Assembly (NCBI GenBank): GCA_965153455.1
Contig: OZ234493.1
Location: forward strand, 30,122,213 to 30,186,212
DNA from: Sphagnum compactum
Lineage: Eukaryota; Bryophyta; Sphagnopsida; Sphagnales
Length of the DNA: 64,000 bases
Reading direction: 5' to 3'
In this document: one piece after another, positions 48,186 through 60,009 of the stretch
How the letters are laid out: the number at the start of each line of letters is the position of its first letter
Numbering within the stretch: position 1 is the first letter of the stretch
The notes under the pieces: model-generated
What the model saw: the letters and a program-made list of their open reading frames with translations, nothing else
What the model was told of the DNA's origin: nothing
Databases searched by the model: none
Program-made: the position numbers and the translations under genes

Positions 48186-49975
48186 CATGAGGAGAATTGC
48201 ATTCATTTATTGTTAGAGACCCAATTTAAAGAAAAATATTTTAAAATATTTCAAATTGATTCAAAATATTTCAAGGAATTTTTTTGGGTATGTTTTTAAA
48301 TTCCATTTTAAATGTATAATGGATGAAAGGTGGACATTCATAGATGAATTCCATTCATGATGATTTTGATGATGATGTTGGGGATGTCATCTATGATATT
48401 TTCTACCACCATTTATAAAATATATCATATGGAAGAAAGTGGCAAGTCCTCCAGTTTAGGCTATGATGAATCATGTGAATATGTGTTTCTTTTGATTTCA
48501 TTCATGCATCATTCTAGTTTCACTTTGCACTAACCATCTTCTTTCTTGATTTGTGCAAATTGCTTTCACCTTGAGTTCAACTTTGTGAATTTGTTCTAAT
48601 CCAATCATGGAACTCCCACACCTTTTTTCTTTGTGGGAATTAGGAAGTGAACCTTAGGTTTGCATTCCATCACAAAATCAAAAATTAATAAGGTTAGTTT
48701 ATTCTCAGTATTACTTAACAAATCTAAAAGTGTGTCATCATCACAAATCAATGCCAAAATACTAGTCCTTTAAATAGTCACCTTAATGGGTGCTAAATTC
48801 AATAATGGACATGTTTCAACAATCTTTCACCCCATCTTACAACTATAGTGCAAAGGTATGAAATCCTCACATTAGTTTTATTCTTTTAAGAAGCATAAAA
48901 ATTGATATAGTTTGAATCACCTTTTTTTTAATTTTTTGATCATTAGCACTTTAAACTTGTACCAAAACAAATGGATGATTCATTGAAACAAATGTTGTTT
49001 CATTTTTTACATGAACACATTTCATATCCATGACCTTAATTCTTTCATTTTTCTCAACATGTTTGTCAAAAGAATCACACTTTGGGACCAATAATTTTTG
49101 TTTGCATTTTATTTTAGTAAACATTTTGCATTTGATTATTGAAAGGTTTGGACATTAAAATTGAATATAGCTTCAATCCATGCCATTTTCACTAATCACA
49201 CATTTTGAAACATTCAAATATACATCTACCTTGTACGTTTACCCAAGCTTTTTTTGGTAGGGACAAAAGGAACATAAAAATTTGAAAATCTTCAACATTA
49301 GTGTCATAAAAAAGAAGGGGAGATGATTTTGAGATGAAAATTCCTAACATTTTAAATGCAAGTTCTATAAGATTTACTGGAAATGTTCAAGGAGTAGAAA
49401 GAAGATTACAACAGATATTGTTTCTAAACCTAAATCCTTCCAGCCAAACAAACTTTGTTATTCTAGCTCTAGGGATCAAACCTTTCTTGATTTCCTCTCA
49501 AAGAGCCAACTGGTTGTTGATGAGTGTGGCAATTAATCCTTCAACAATAGAATCCCCACAAATGTTAACCCAACAACATTACATAATTTCTCTCAGAAGT
49601 TGGATAGAGACTAAGAACAGAGTAGGTAGATGTGATCGTCTACACCTCACAGTACTCTCTTGTTCCAAAATCCTTAGCTCCCATTATATCACAGGTACTT
49701 TCTTCTTAGAATATCCACATTACATGTTCACATCGAACCCCCCCAAGAACTAACAAAGATGATGGCTGCAATTACAATCGTTCCTGAAATCCTAGACTTT
49801 TTATCATTTCTTTCGATTTGGTCCCTAAAATGCAAACATTTAGACCTCTTATCTCCTTCCTAACGCTCTTGGCATAGCGGAAAGTTAGGCGCCAAGTTCA
49901 AGAGAAGAAAAAGTCTAAGGGATTCTGTCCCCAACTAATTACTATCAAAGTCCAAACAAACTCCACACTTCATAA
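48186..49975. other. Intergenic region
   Basis: No gene recognised. The plus-strand frame 49334-49753 has moderate G+C but no family motif. On the minus strand the same stretch starts TGTTAGTTCTTGG and could be a copia-like LTR or the 3' flank of the frame at 49976-50221; neither can be shown. Confidence 0.35.
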
Positions 49976-50221
49976 CTAGCAGAATTGGAACTTAGCTTCT
50001 CCCACTTCCAAAAGAAAAATCCCCCTTTCCTCCTCGTCAGCCCGTTTCATATATTTTTGTTTGTCCACATCCCTCCACTCCTTTGAAAGCTCAACACCAA
50101 TCATCTCCAAGAACCATGACTCACACTCCTCATAAAGATTGTCCATTGAGTAGCCATGATCCTGCTCCATCACCGAAACCAACTCCCCAAAACCACTCCA
50201 CAATAACCTACAAAACAACAA
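49976..50221 (-). CDS. Unidentified coding-like fragment
   Basis: The minus-strand frame of 81 codons has balanced, protein-like composition (VSVMEQDHGYSMDNLYEECE, ELSKEWRDVDKQKYMKRADE) and ends in TAG/TGA context near 49976. It is richer in G+C than its surroundings. I do not recognise the family and see no clear splice sites. It could be the last exon of a lost gene or part of a transposon. Confidence 0.3.
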   Translation of the reverse strand: MLFCRLLWSGFGELVSVMEQDHGYSMDNLYEECESWFLEMIGVELSKEWRDVDKQKYMKRADEEERGIFLLEVGEAKFQFC

Positions 50222-50399
50222 ACAAAGTCAAAAATAGAAAACAAGTAATTGGACTTCTGGTGTCTTTGAAACACAACAACTTCAACATCATCTCCCACAC
50301 AATTGAATTAGGGTTCTTGCTTTCATTCACCCACAGAAAATGTTGGACATTGTTTTTAAGTCGCACTAGTCACATCAAGGGTAAAAATGATGTGATCAA

Positions 50400-50575
50400 T
50401 AGCATTTGGGGTTTTTAGGTCTATGGGGTGTCATAAAACAAAATTCCCCTTGTTCATCATATTCAACCTCATGAAGTAATGGCACAAGTGTAGGTACTAG
50501 AGATGGGATACTTTCTTTTCAAAGAAGTTCTTGAACTTAAAGTTAGGAGGTGGGGTGATTTTGGGTGCCATTTAC
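50400..50575 (-). pseudogene. N-terminal fragment of a hAT-like transposase (copy 3)
   Basis: The minus strand opens ATGGCACCCAAAATCACC and encodes a PPPNFKFKNFFE start closely resembling copies 1 and 2, followed after a frame change by PLLHEVEYDEQGE. Nothing of the catalytic region follows. Confidence 0.45.
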
Positions 50576-50599
50576 AACTTAGAAAAATGACAAAGTTCT

Positions 50600-51960
50600 C
50601 ATACATGACCTAGGTGTAAAAAGAAATGAAAGATACAAGTTTATAACCCCATAATTGTAAGTCTACACACATTTAAACCATCCCACTTCACATGTTTAAA
50701 CATACACACCAAATGCTTACAATAGAAGACAAATTAATGTGCATGCAAATTACAAAATTTTGAAGAAGTTTATGATTCTCATGTTTTGGTTACTTGCACA
50801 AGAACATGAAACTTATTCAGAATGATATCAAGAGGAGGTGTGTAGCATGCACTAACTAATTTTAATTTTGATTAATTTCAATTTGGAATATGCAAAACAC
50901 CAACAACTTGTTGCTTTAGTCTCCATTGCTCCAAGTTCCAACAACTTAAGTCTTTGTGATGTTATTCATCAATTCACAAGTTTGATCACATTTGGGGAAT
51001 CACAAAATGAATGGGGGTCTTCAAAGATTGAACTCACCCCACACCCAAACTTGACCCCCAATTGATGTGCATTGTGCAGCTTGAGCTCAACAATGTTAGG
51101 AGTAGTGACCATCTAATGTTGATGAACATAAAAGCTTCAAGTAGACCCCATTGCCCTTGAACTTGTCAAATGAACCATATATTACACTACAATGATACAC
51201 AATGGCATTGATTTGTAGCTTGGGCAAACCATTGCAAATGCTAGATACTTGATTTGCCAAACATGAAACATGTTCAAGGGGAGTGAAGAAAATGTGGATT
51301 TCATTCCCTAAAAAAATTTACGAAAGCTTGAACTTACATGCAACAAAATTGATGAACTGAATCTAAAGTTAGGGTAAAAGCTTCATGGTACCAAAGTTGA
51401 TAGAGCACAAGGAACAACTAGTTGTCACTAAAATTCAAAATAATGAAACAAAAAAGGAGGGATGGGCAAGTGGTCTACTTATGAAATGGACAAATGAAAT
51501 GCTCATCATATGGCTCCTCCGTATCAAATCTAGGACATAGATGGCAATTTGTGTCATGTGCAATGGATATGCCATGTGCGATAGGTGGTGGGTGACCCAT
51601 ATCCTCTTGATGGCCAAATTGTAGCATGTTGCATGCCATTATTATGGCAATCTCCCTTTTGTTTTGCCCTTTTTTAAAAAGTGTATTTTTAGTGGACCCC
51701 TCCAACCAATAAAAAAATGGTGAGTTTTTGCTCCAAAAAAAATATTGATTTCCTCTTTCTAAAATTTGGATGTCATGGCCAAAATGGGATAGGAGGTGCA
51801 TACCAAAATTCAGCAAGAAATAATTTTGTTTTTGGAGATCATTTGAAAAAATTCAAATGTGCAAACCAGGGTCACATACCCTCGGTGTCAAACCTAAAAC
51901 TCATGTACTTGAAAGACTAAGCCAGAGTTTACCAGTTTTAGTCCTTGCCACCAAGCAACT
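50600..51960. other. Intergenic region
   Basis: No exon or delimitable repeat was recognised. Confidence 0.5.
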
Positions 51961-51976
51961 AAAATGAATGCTAAAC

Positions 51977-52045
51977 CTATTTACTTACTTACCTACCTAC
52001 CTACCTACCTACCTAACTAACTAACTAACTAACTACCTACCTTCC
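51977..52045. repeat. Compound tetranucleotide microsatellite
   Basis: (TTAC)n, (CTAC)n, (TAAC)n and (TTCC)n tracts follow one another. A related GGTAGGTAGGTAGG tract is at about 52505-52519. Confidence 0.9.
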
Positions 52046-52729
52046 TTCCTTTGGGTGTTTTTATTTACTGATGGGTTGAAAATTTTAAATTAAAAACTCG
52101 AAAATTAAGTGAATTTGGAGGTTATCCGTTGCCAAAAGTGAGGGGGGAAAAAAACCAAAAAATAAAAGATGTCAGATTTTTACATTTGGTTTCCAGTGTG
52201 TAGCCAAAAACATAGACGAATGTTCCAAGTTACATATAAGCATTTATAATCAGATTTGGCTAAATCTTCCTAAGGACAATTGCCACTTTTTCTACAGTTT
52301 CCTACAGATGATTGCCATTTTGGCTTAAAATTTAAAAAAAAGAAAAAGAAAAAGAAATAAACACTGCTTTCTTGCTTTCTTGCTTCCTTCTTTCCTTCCC
52401 TACCTAGCAAGGAAAAGACATGAAAAGGAAAAATGGCCAAGAAAAGGAAAAGACAGATTGCCCGATCTTCATGCTCCAAAAGCATTAAAACAAAGGAGCC
52501 TCTGGTAGGTAGGTAGGTGGGTACGTACTTATTATGCTTTTGTACCGCATTGAGAATGTTGTGATATGCGCAGCTGTAGCCTATTTAACAACACCAAATT
52601 TATTTACTTGACTGACTGGACCCAGTCAGTCAGGACTGAGGAGTCTTTTTTTATTCCTAATATTGGCTACCACTATTATTTTTGGCCTGGACTAATAGCC
52701 CTTCTTAAGGACCACCCTACCTATTGTGC

Positions 52730-52850
52730 TTGTGCTGTCCTGATTGTTATGTTCTTTCATGACATGTGTTCTTGTCCTTTTTTTCTCTGTTTTTTTTTTT
52801 TTTTGGCCTTGTATTTCTTCTTCTGGATGGGTTCCAAATTCCTGTCCCTG
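52730..52850 (+). repeat. Short element shared with 10.69-10.79 kb
   Basis: TGATTGTTATGTTCTTTCAT, GACATGTGTT and CTTCTTCTGGATGGGTTCC match the element upstream of the TOC159-like gene, here about 1.7 kb before the C2-gene ATG. Confidence 0.55.
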
Positions 52851-53021
52851 CTGTTTTTATAAATTGAATTTTCTTTTAGCGTAAATCGGGTGGTGACCGA
52901 ACATTTAAACGTTCAGGGCAGGCCGGAACCAAGGGGAGGGCTCCATTGTTTTTGGTGTCCAAACTAAACTTGAACCTCTCCTCTTGACTCATCTGACACA
53001 GCAACAATCGTCATAACAAAC

Positions 53022-53083
53022 GAATTAAAAATGAGAAAGTTATGGCGACCCAAATTAAAAATGAGAAAGTTATGGCCCCCCAA
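53022..53083 (+). repeat. Tandem duplication around GAGAAAGTTATGGC
   Basis: AATTAAAAATGAGAAAGTTA followed by TGGCGACCC is repeated at once with TGGCCCCCC, a period of about 31 bp. Confidence 0.85.
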
Positions 53084-53219
53084 AGTAGAAGGGGTCAAAA
53101 ACTCAAAAAAAAAAAAAGACAAAAAAAAAACAAATCACCGAACATTACAAAGGTCAGTTCTCGAACACCCTGGTTAAAAAAACGAACAAACACAGGTAAA
53201 CTTAACTAAGCTTGGCTTG

Positions 53220-54461
53220 GAGGTTGTTTTCGCCAACTGGGGCTAAAAACACAGAACAAGAGCGAACCAGCTGGCGCTGTCTCTGCGCGACGGCGCTTTC
53301 TTCTTTTGCGGTTTACAACGCAGCTGCAGAGACGCCATAGCCGCTCACCACGACCTTGCTGCTCTCGTCGCTGTTGCTGCTGCTTGGTGCCTCCGCTGGG
53401 AAGGTCGTGAAGAAAACCGAGGGAATGTGGAGAAGAAGGCGTACTGACGATCAGGTGATGATCATGTCGACTCTGATGTCGTTAACGGCGCTTGCCTTTT
53501 TCCAAGTTTTGGTGCAGCGGAATTCTCGAGGTTTGTGGCCAATTGCAGAAATTTCTTCTTCTTGTTGCGAAATTTGAGCTTTCGCTTTAGCTAGATGAAA
53601 GAAACGAAACAAACAGTAGGGGAGAAGAGAGAGAGAGAGAGCGAGAGAGAGAGAGAGAGAGAGAGGTTGTGAGCGCTTCTGAAGTGTTTAGAGTCTTTCT
53701 GCACTGTTTTGTTTTTGTTTTTTTGACGAGTTACGTTCTGAAGAGGAGATCTGCCGTCGTTTCCAGTTTTGGTGTGGCCATTTGTAGTTTTGCTTCCAGA
53801 ATTTTACGCAGATATGATTGACATTGCTGTCATAGTGAGGCTTGATCCAAGTCGCAGCAGCCGAGCGTTGCGTACAATGCCTCGACTTTCTGGTGGAAGT
53901 GTTGTCAATCTCGCTCATTTTCACTGTTTTGTTAGCCGTCTACACCTCCTCGTCTTCAGTTTCCAACAACGTGTCCTCCGGCTGTTGAATGCAGGCAAGA
54001 ACAACTCCGAGCATTGCTTGCAATTGTCGTAACTCCGGAGTGTTGCATAGCACCCGGGCTTTCTACAACCGCTTTCGCTCCATTACCTTTTGTCGACTGT
54101 TCCAACTTCCTCAAGCCAGCAGAGCATTGTTTTCTTCCCACCGGCAAATCGGGAGAAGTACGGTAGACATGTGTGGCCTCTATCCCTTCTTATCTACTCG
54201 GAGGCTCTTCAGACTCGCCTAATTTAGCAGCTCTTGTGGCAGTACATTCTGTTTTGCTGTAGGGAGGAGGAACTGACAGCTTGCATTTTTTACGACACGC
54301 AAACCGATCTCCATGTCACCTCTTTTCTGAGACTCCTGGCAGCAGATTACGATCCCGTTTGCTCCTTCGTCCGTCCTTCTCTTGCGCCGGATGCGCATAA
54401 TTCCAATACGTCTTCATTGCGCCTTCCGATCGACAGGCATTGGCCCGTGTCGGACTCTCTA
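53220..54461 (+). promoter_or_regulatory. GC-richer 5' flank and probable leader of the C2 gene
   Basis: CpG content and G+C rise clearly from about 53220. A GA microsatellite (53621-53665) is typical of plant 5' UTRs. The open frame of the first coding exon reaches back to an ATG at 54234, but that stretch has no conserved character, so it is more likely leader. Short upstream frames (for example 53356-53577) may be upstream ORFs or an unrecognised first exon. Confidence 0.5.
53621..53665 (+). repeat. (GA)n microsatellite
   Basis: About 20 GA dinucleotides with one GC interruption. Confidence 0.95.
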
Positions 54462-57400
54462 ATGGAAACTGGTAGCACAACCATCTGTCTGGCAGATTAT
54501 GCGTCCGGTCGTGTCAAAATTGTGCCGCTAAAAGCTGGAGCGGGTGCAGTTGCTAGAGAGAATGGCCCAGAAGACGGCAGCTATTCAGTCGAGGATATCC
54601 CCAAACTTTTAAGCACACAGGTTACGGACAGTCGAGAGTTTGCATCGCTCTCCGACACGTTACAAAACGGCGATCCACGCCTGTGCGAAGCGGTTCTGCG
54701 CTCTGTGTTTGCTCCAAGAGCGCCCGGAGAAAGTCTGGACGACTGCGTACAAAATGCAGAGATTGTGAAGCGGGCCTTCACTCTCCACGACACTGTCTAC
54801 TCTAAGGCCGAGAGCCGTGCTCTCAAAGTGGCGCAGTACCGAAGAGCTGGTATGTACATGTTACACTCCAAGTCATTCATACAATCCCTGTGATTTCTTG
54901 GTGCTTTTCAGTCTTCAGAAAGGGACTCGTTACTGCTGCACCCCCACCTCCCCCCATGAGCATCTTAGCTTTTTGTAAACGAATTTTGAAGTCCTGCTCT
55001 GAGATTTTTCAAATGTTGCAAACAGAGACTAGTCTTGTGTGTTTCCCTTTGGTTAAGAAGAAGAAACTCCTGACCCAACCCTTTTTTTTCCTTTGGATGC
55101 AGAGGTTCAGATGAAGTTGGAAGCATTAAAGAGAGATGATGACATGCTGGTGCCCCCAACACAATTTGCAGATCCTGTTGTATACCAAAGCTGGAAAGTG
55201 GAAGAGCTGCAGAACCTCTCAAACCTAGTCAATCTGTTTGGCAATCTGCCTTCATTTTCAGGTGGTGTGCAGGTGGAGATTCTGTCTGGAGAAGATCTGA
55301 AGCCTATGAATGCATCCTCCTGTATCTTGCCAGCCTTCAGCAAGAAGCCTGCTGAAATATCAGTCTACTGTTCTGTTTCCATCTTGCCAGCAAGGGCAGG
55401 CACAACTCCCTCTCCTCCTGAATCTGAAGATGGACTTGAGAGGACCCCAGTGTTCTTCAGTGAAGTTGTAGTCTGCAATGGAAATGCTGAATGGCAGACA
55501 AGATCATCATGGATACCTATTGGCAGGTGCATGTTCATTCACTCAGAAGCTCCTTCCTCAACAGTGCGCATACCCAGCAATTTGCAAATTGTTAAAGAAT
55601 GTTAGTCCTTGAAGTTGCAACAAAGGTTACAAAAGCCTCTCATGGCATGTTACTCATATCATGAAGTTTCAAAGTGTGGATACACTATACAAAGGTAAAA
55701 CTGACTAGTCCATCAAGATGGGATTGTTGGAATCAGATTAACTAAGCAGGGGAAAATGTTTGTCCTGACAGTTCACAGGACCGAATTCTGATTGAAGTCT
55801 GGGAGAAGGTTGAAGCAGTTAAGGCTGCAGATCCTGATCCAGAAACAACAGGTGAAACGCCAGGTGGAATCAGCAACTTTCGACAATTTGTAAGAAGACA
55901 AAGCTCCAAAAGAAAGAAGAAGGTGAGAACTGACTAATTGACTTTTAAACATGACGTTTGCAGGATTTGGTGTGCATTATGAACAAGCTTTTCCCACTAA
56001 AAGCCTCTTTGGCAGTTTCCACTCAAAGAAGGGTTTCTTTCAGACCCAATATTTGGCAGCAACAAAATTTTCAGTCTGCAATATTGTTGAGCGTGAATTC
56101 AGATAAGTTGAGTAGCATTGACATTGATGCCACTTAGGAAGAATCATTAGGATACCAAATTTAGAGTATAGTATACCAGGGTCCAAGTTAATGACACTAC
56201 TGCATTGATACTCTTGTATACAGCTAAATCTGGCTGTCACTGACATCATATATTTTCTATTGTTTAGTCAAGTCTGCACAGAAAATATAGATGTTATTCT
56301 TATGTGGAGCTAGAATCTTATGCAGGTAGCTCCATGGAGTAGTGATACTTTTCTAGGGCAGGTGATAGTATCATTCAGCCATATTGAGTCACAAGCTCTG
56401 GCCCAAGGAGGCGTACAAGGCCAGTCACCAGCTACATCCTACATGCTTGCGGATGAGAGAGGAAAACAGAGTATGAGCACCATCCAGTTGCAGTTTAGCT
56501 GCTCCTGTGAACGCTTTTACAGGTACTTGATTTTAACCATGGCCCTATGCATCTCCATTGATCTTGGTTTTGTGATTCAGTTTTCAATGTTATTAAGAAT
56601 CCGTGTTCTGGAAAATAGAGATCGGAGGAGACTTTGAATCTTTTGATGTTGGATTGTGTTCATTTAGGATATCCAAAGTAGTACAGGGGTGTGATAATCC
56701 CTCTGTTTGCCTGTTTGTTGCAGGGATGCTCCACCCAATAAGCTGCTTCTCATGCCTCCAATTGAGGAAATAGAAACAGCTTTTGACAACCTAGTGCGTC
56801 TTGCCTTCCATGCCGAGAAGGGAGGTAGTTGCTTTTTTACTCCTACTACTGCAAATCATTCACAGAGTCAAGTGATAGGGTCTCCTTTTTCGTGAACATT
56901 ATATCTATTGCACTCATGTTCAACAACACCTGAGATGCTCACTTCAGATTCTTTGAACACTGGCTCATACATAATAAAGAGGAATAACCAAATTTTGTGC
57001 CTGTGGGCAGGTGTACTCACCTTATTCCTGACATCCTCATGCACACATTCTTCGGTTTCCAGTTTATGTGGATTAAAGAAAACTAGCCCTAAACATGTAT
57101 CTGTGGGCATTGTCATTTCAGTAACACAAGATGGACTTCGCCTTTCTTTGCAGGGGGCTGGCAGCTTGGACAACAATGGAGGCAATTAGTGTATGGTTTT
57201 GGAGCACACTATCGGATTCGGGAAGAGAGGTGTGTGTTGGGTTTGGTGAACATAATGGCTGGGCTATTTCAACAAGATGCTCGATATTGTGAAGGAATTG
57301 TCCAAGAATGGTTACCTGCTTGCCATGCAGCCAAAGATGGAAGATTAACACGAAATGAGCTTGCACTACATTGCAATATTGTTGTCTGTATGGACCTCTT

Positions 57401-59670
57401 TCTTCATTACCTCAGCCTTCTCTACTGTTTCCTTCTGCATTGCTTGTTTCTCTGTCTGAGCAGTTCATTCTGTCATTTGACACTGCTGGTTCTTCTTCTC
57501 TAGGAAGCCTGCATTGTTATATGAGTATCTATGGATTCAATGATTTCAGTGCCTGGTGGAAATTCTTCTCTATTGTTCTATTTGTTGGGGCTCTGAGTTT
57601 TGAACTGTTGATCATCCTTCCTGTGATAACGGGACTTCATGGATATGTTTCATGGACTTTTTCACATGCCATTGTGAGCAATGGACTGTGTGCCAATTAA
57701 TGGAATCCATGTTCACAACACAGAACTTGGTGCTCTCATGTTTACCCTTTGTAACCTAGCCATAATGTATGTTGAATTTATTCCCCATTGGATCAGCCCT
57801 TGTGTTATGTACAGATAAAACACTTGTGTAGTGTAAAACAGTGGCTGTTGGTTTGCTGTTTTATTGATTGAGTGTGGATTTCTCCAAGCTTCCCAGTGGA
57901 AAGATCAGGTTTCCCCTTGTGCAACTTGAGCCCTCAGTCACAGTCAATTGCTCAGTCACATCAACCTATATGCTCTTTTTGTTTTCAGTAAAGGTCTGGA
58001 AAGTGAATCATGGGTTTTGTTGTTGGTGGTGGGGTAGCTCTGATGAAGCCAGCACTCAACTCCATTGAAAATTTCCATTCTACTTTCCCAGAAAACAAGC
58101 CAGCTGGAGTAATTCCAAAATTGATAGAGCTTTTGGGTCTCATCCTCCGGTGGGATCCAGACCCATCTGAAATTGTTGTTCCATTGCGGACCTGGATTCA
58201 GGTGGGCTTCTCACAGATGAGTCTGTACAAATAATTGTAGTTTATTCAAATGTGCAAGCCAGAACAGTGGATGATCATCACCACTGACCTTTCACATTCA
58301 GCTGTTGCAGAACTGCATTTTTCTATTGTTATTTTGTGCTTTGGATTCATCTTTTGTTCCTACAAACAGGATATGAAGATGGACTCAGAAAGTTTGCAGT
58401 AGTTTTACTCATTTGTGATGCTTGGGGATTCCATTATGAGTATGCAGAGTGGCTGTGAGCACCGTTTAAATGAGCAAGTGCTTGGAGAAACTGATGGTGG
58501 CAGCATGAGGGAGATGAGTGCACAGTCACTAGTCCAGGGAGTCCGAATGATCCGCGCTGACCTTATTGAGTATAAGACAACATTCAAGAGTGCTTTTCCA
58601 GATAATTTTGATCTTCCTCAAGTCACAGCTTCAGTGTACTATAGGCTGGTAATCAACCGGAAAACTGGATTTTTTCTCAATTTATGAATCATGGATATAG
58701 CATACATCAGCATTAATGTGGGCCACAAGTATTACTACATGTATGTGATATTTGAAATTGGAGGGTGACCCCAGCAATCTGCATGGACAGACCAGAATGT
58801 TGTCCCAAATCTGTGCAGCAGAGTTGTTATAATAGTGTTTGCACAGGAGAAGTATCTAATGGTTCTTCTGGCTACAGATTTCTCATTATGTTGTCACCTT
58901 CATTGGAGCTGCTTCACTGAAGACCTCTACAAAAGAACTGGAGGTACAGGCATCTCTCTTCATCTATTTTGTCCCACCTTTTCCAGCACTGTAACTGAAA
59001 ATTTGGAAATCTCAAACCTGCAATTGTTCATGCTCAATCTTCATTGGCATGGCACAGCTTCTTCTATCAAGGCAGTGGTTGACTGTAATATGGGCTAGTT
59101 AAGTAACAGGCATAGGGTTTGCATAGATGTCTCCACAAAGCACAAATGGTGTTTGGGTTAAGGGTGTGGGTTTACAACAGTAGGTTTTGAAATGTGTCCA
59201 ACAGCACTAACATCAAAATCTTGCAGGATCTGGTGGTTGAGTTATCTTTGCTGCATGAAGACCTTGAGAAATCTGGGGCCCAGTTCAAGCTCCTTGATCT
59301 CAGGAGCCTTCTCAATGGGCACGATAGCTCATCTCAAAAGAATGGAAAGTGTGTATAGGTTGAAAGTGATGTCACCTTCTTGGTTCACCCCAAAAACAGT
59401 TCTTTTCCTGTTCATTGCTCACTTCTTGCTCAGAATTTGGTTGTAAATGCAGACTCGAAAAGCCAATATATAGCACCAAAGGTTTTGTGCTACATGAGCT
59501 CAGGAGGTAACAATTCATTAATGTATTCCCCAACTATTAAAATGGAGTAATCATTTTGTGGTTGCAGCTTTACTTTGGGAACAGTTTTGTTTAAATCCTC
59601 CTGTGTTTTGAGCAGACAAATTGCAGCTACACCAATGCAAACACCATTCTGTTGCTCAATCACAATATGA
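54462..59670 (+). CDS. C2-domain protein of about 700 residues, unnamed
   Basis: Eleven exons with consistent phase: 54462-54849, 55103-55526, 55772-55922, 56326-56522, 56724-56824, 57154-57387, 58038-58201, 58448-58648, 58878-58943, 59227-59348 and 59616-59670 (TGA). Residues about 184-385 look like a C2 fold with long insertions: first strand VQVEILSGEDL, EISVYCSVSIL, a NAEWQTRSSWIPIG turn, ILIEVWE, and DTFLGQVIVSFSHIE. Several calcium-binding Asp positions of classic C2 domains appear missing, so membrane or protein binding may be calcium-independent (inference). The rest (about 400-700) is mostly helical, e.g. WRQLVYGFGAHYRIREERCV and DLVVELSLLHEDLEKSG. A distant Munc13/BAP3-like relationship is possible but not shown. 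Less certain parts are the start, the 57387/58038 join, the start of exon 8 and the last exon (without it the protein ends five codons later at 59358). Confidence 0.75.
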
Positions 59671-60005
59671 GCGAAACAGATACATTTGCAAAAACCAGAT
59701 CAAGTATGTATATCCATCCTGCAACTCTCTTTAATTAGACAACACTTGTACGCACTGGATGGGTGGATTGAACTGCAGTGTTCATCATGTTTCAATTTGG
59801 GAGTTTTTTTTATCAAGTTTTGCTGCCAAGGTTTTGGGTGTGTTTTTCTGTACTCTACTTAGCCAGTCCAGCAGGGGGCATTACACCCTGAACTGGAGTG
59901 GAGCTCAAGTTCTGGGTTTTGGGAGGTCTGGGGTTTGGGTTCAGCAGGGCATTATACCTGAATTGAGAGTGGAGCCCAAAGTCCAGGGTCTACTCTTGGT
60001 TCACA
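59671..60005 (+). repeat. 3' flank with a tandem duplication
   Basis: CAGCAGGGGGCATTACACC...GAGTGGAGCTCAAGTTC at about 59868 is repeated at about 59941 in shortened form (period about 72 bp). Nothing else was recognised. Confidence 0.65.
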
Positions 60006-60009
60006 TGGT

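Noticed and set aside
53356-53577. Frame with a leucine-rich, signal-peptide-like start upstream of the C2 gene
   Set aside because: No splice phase linking it to the coding exons could be shown; kept only as a possible upstream ORF.
57371-57700. Hydrophobic frame of 109 codons inside the C2 gene
   Set aside because: Lies in the intron between exons 57154-57387 and 58038-58201; T-rich intron sequence gives spurious membrane-like peptides.
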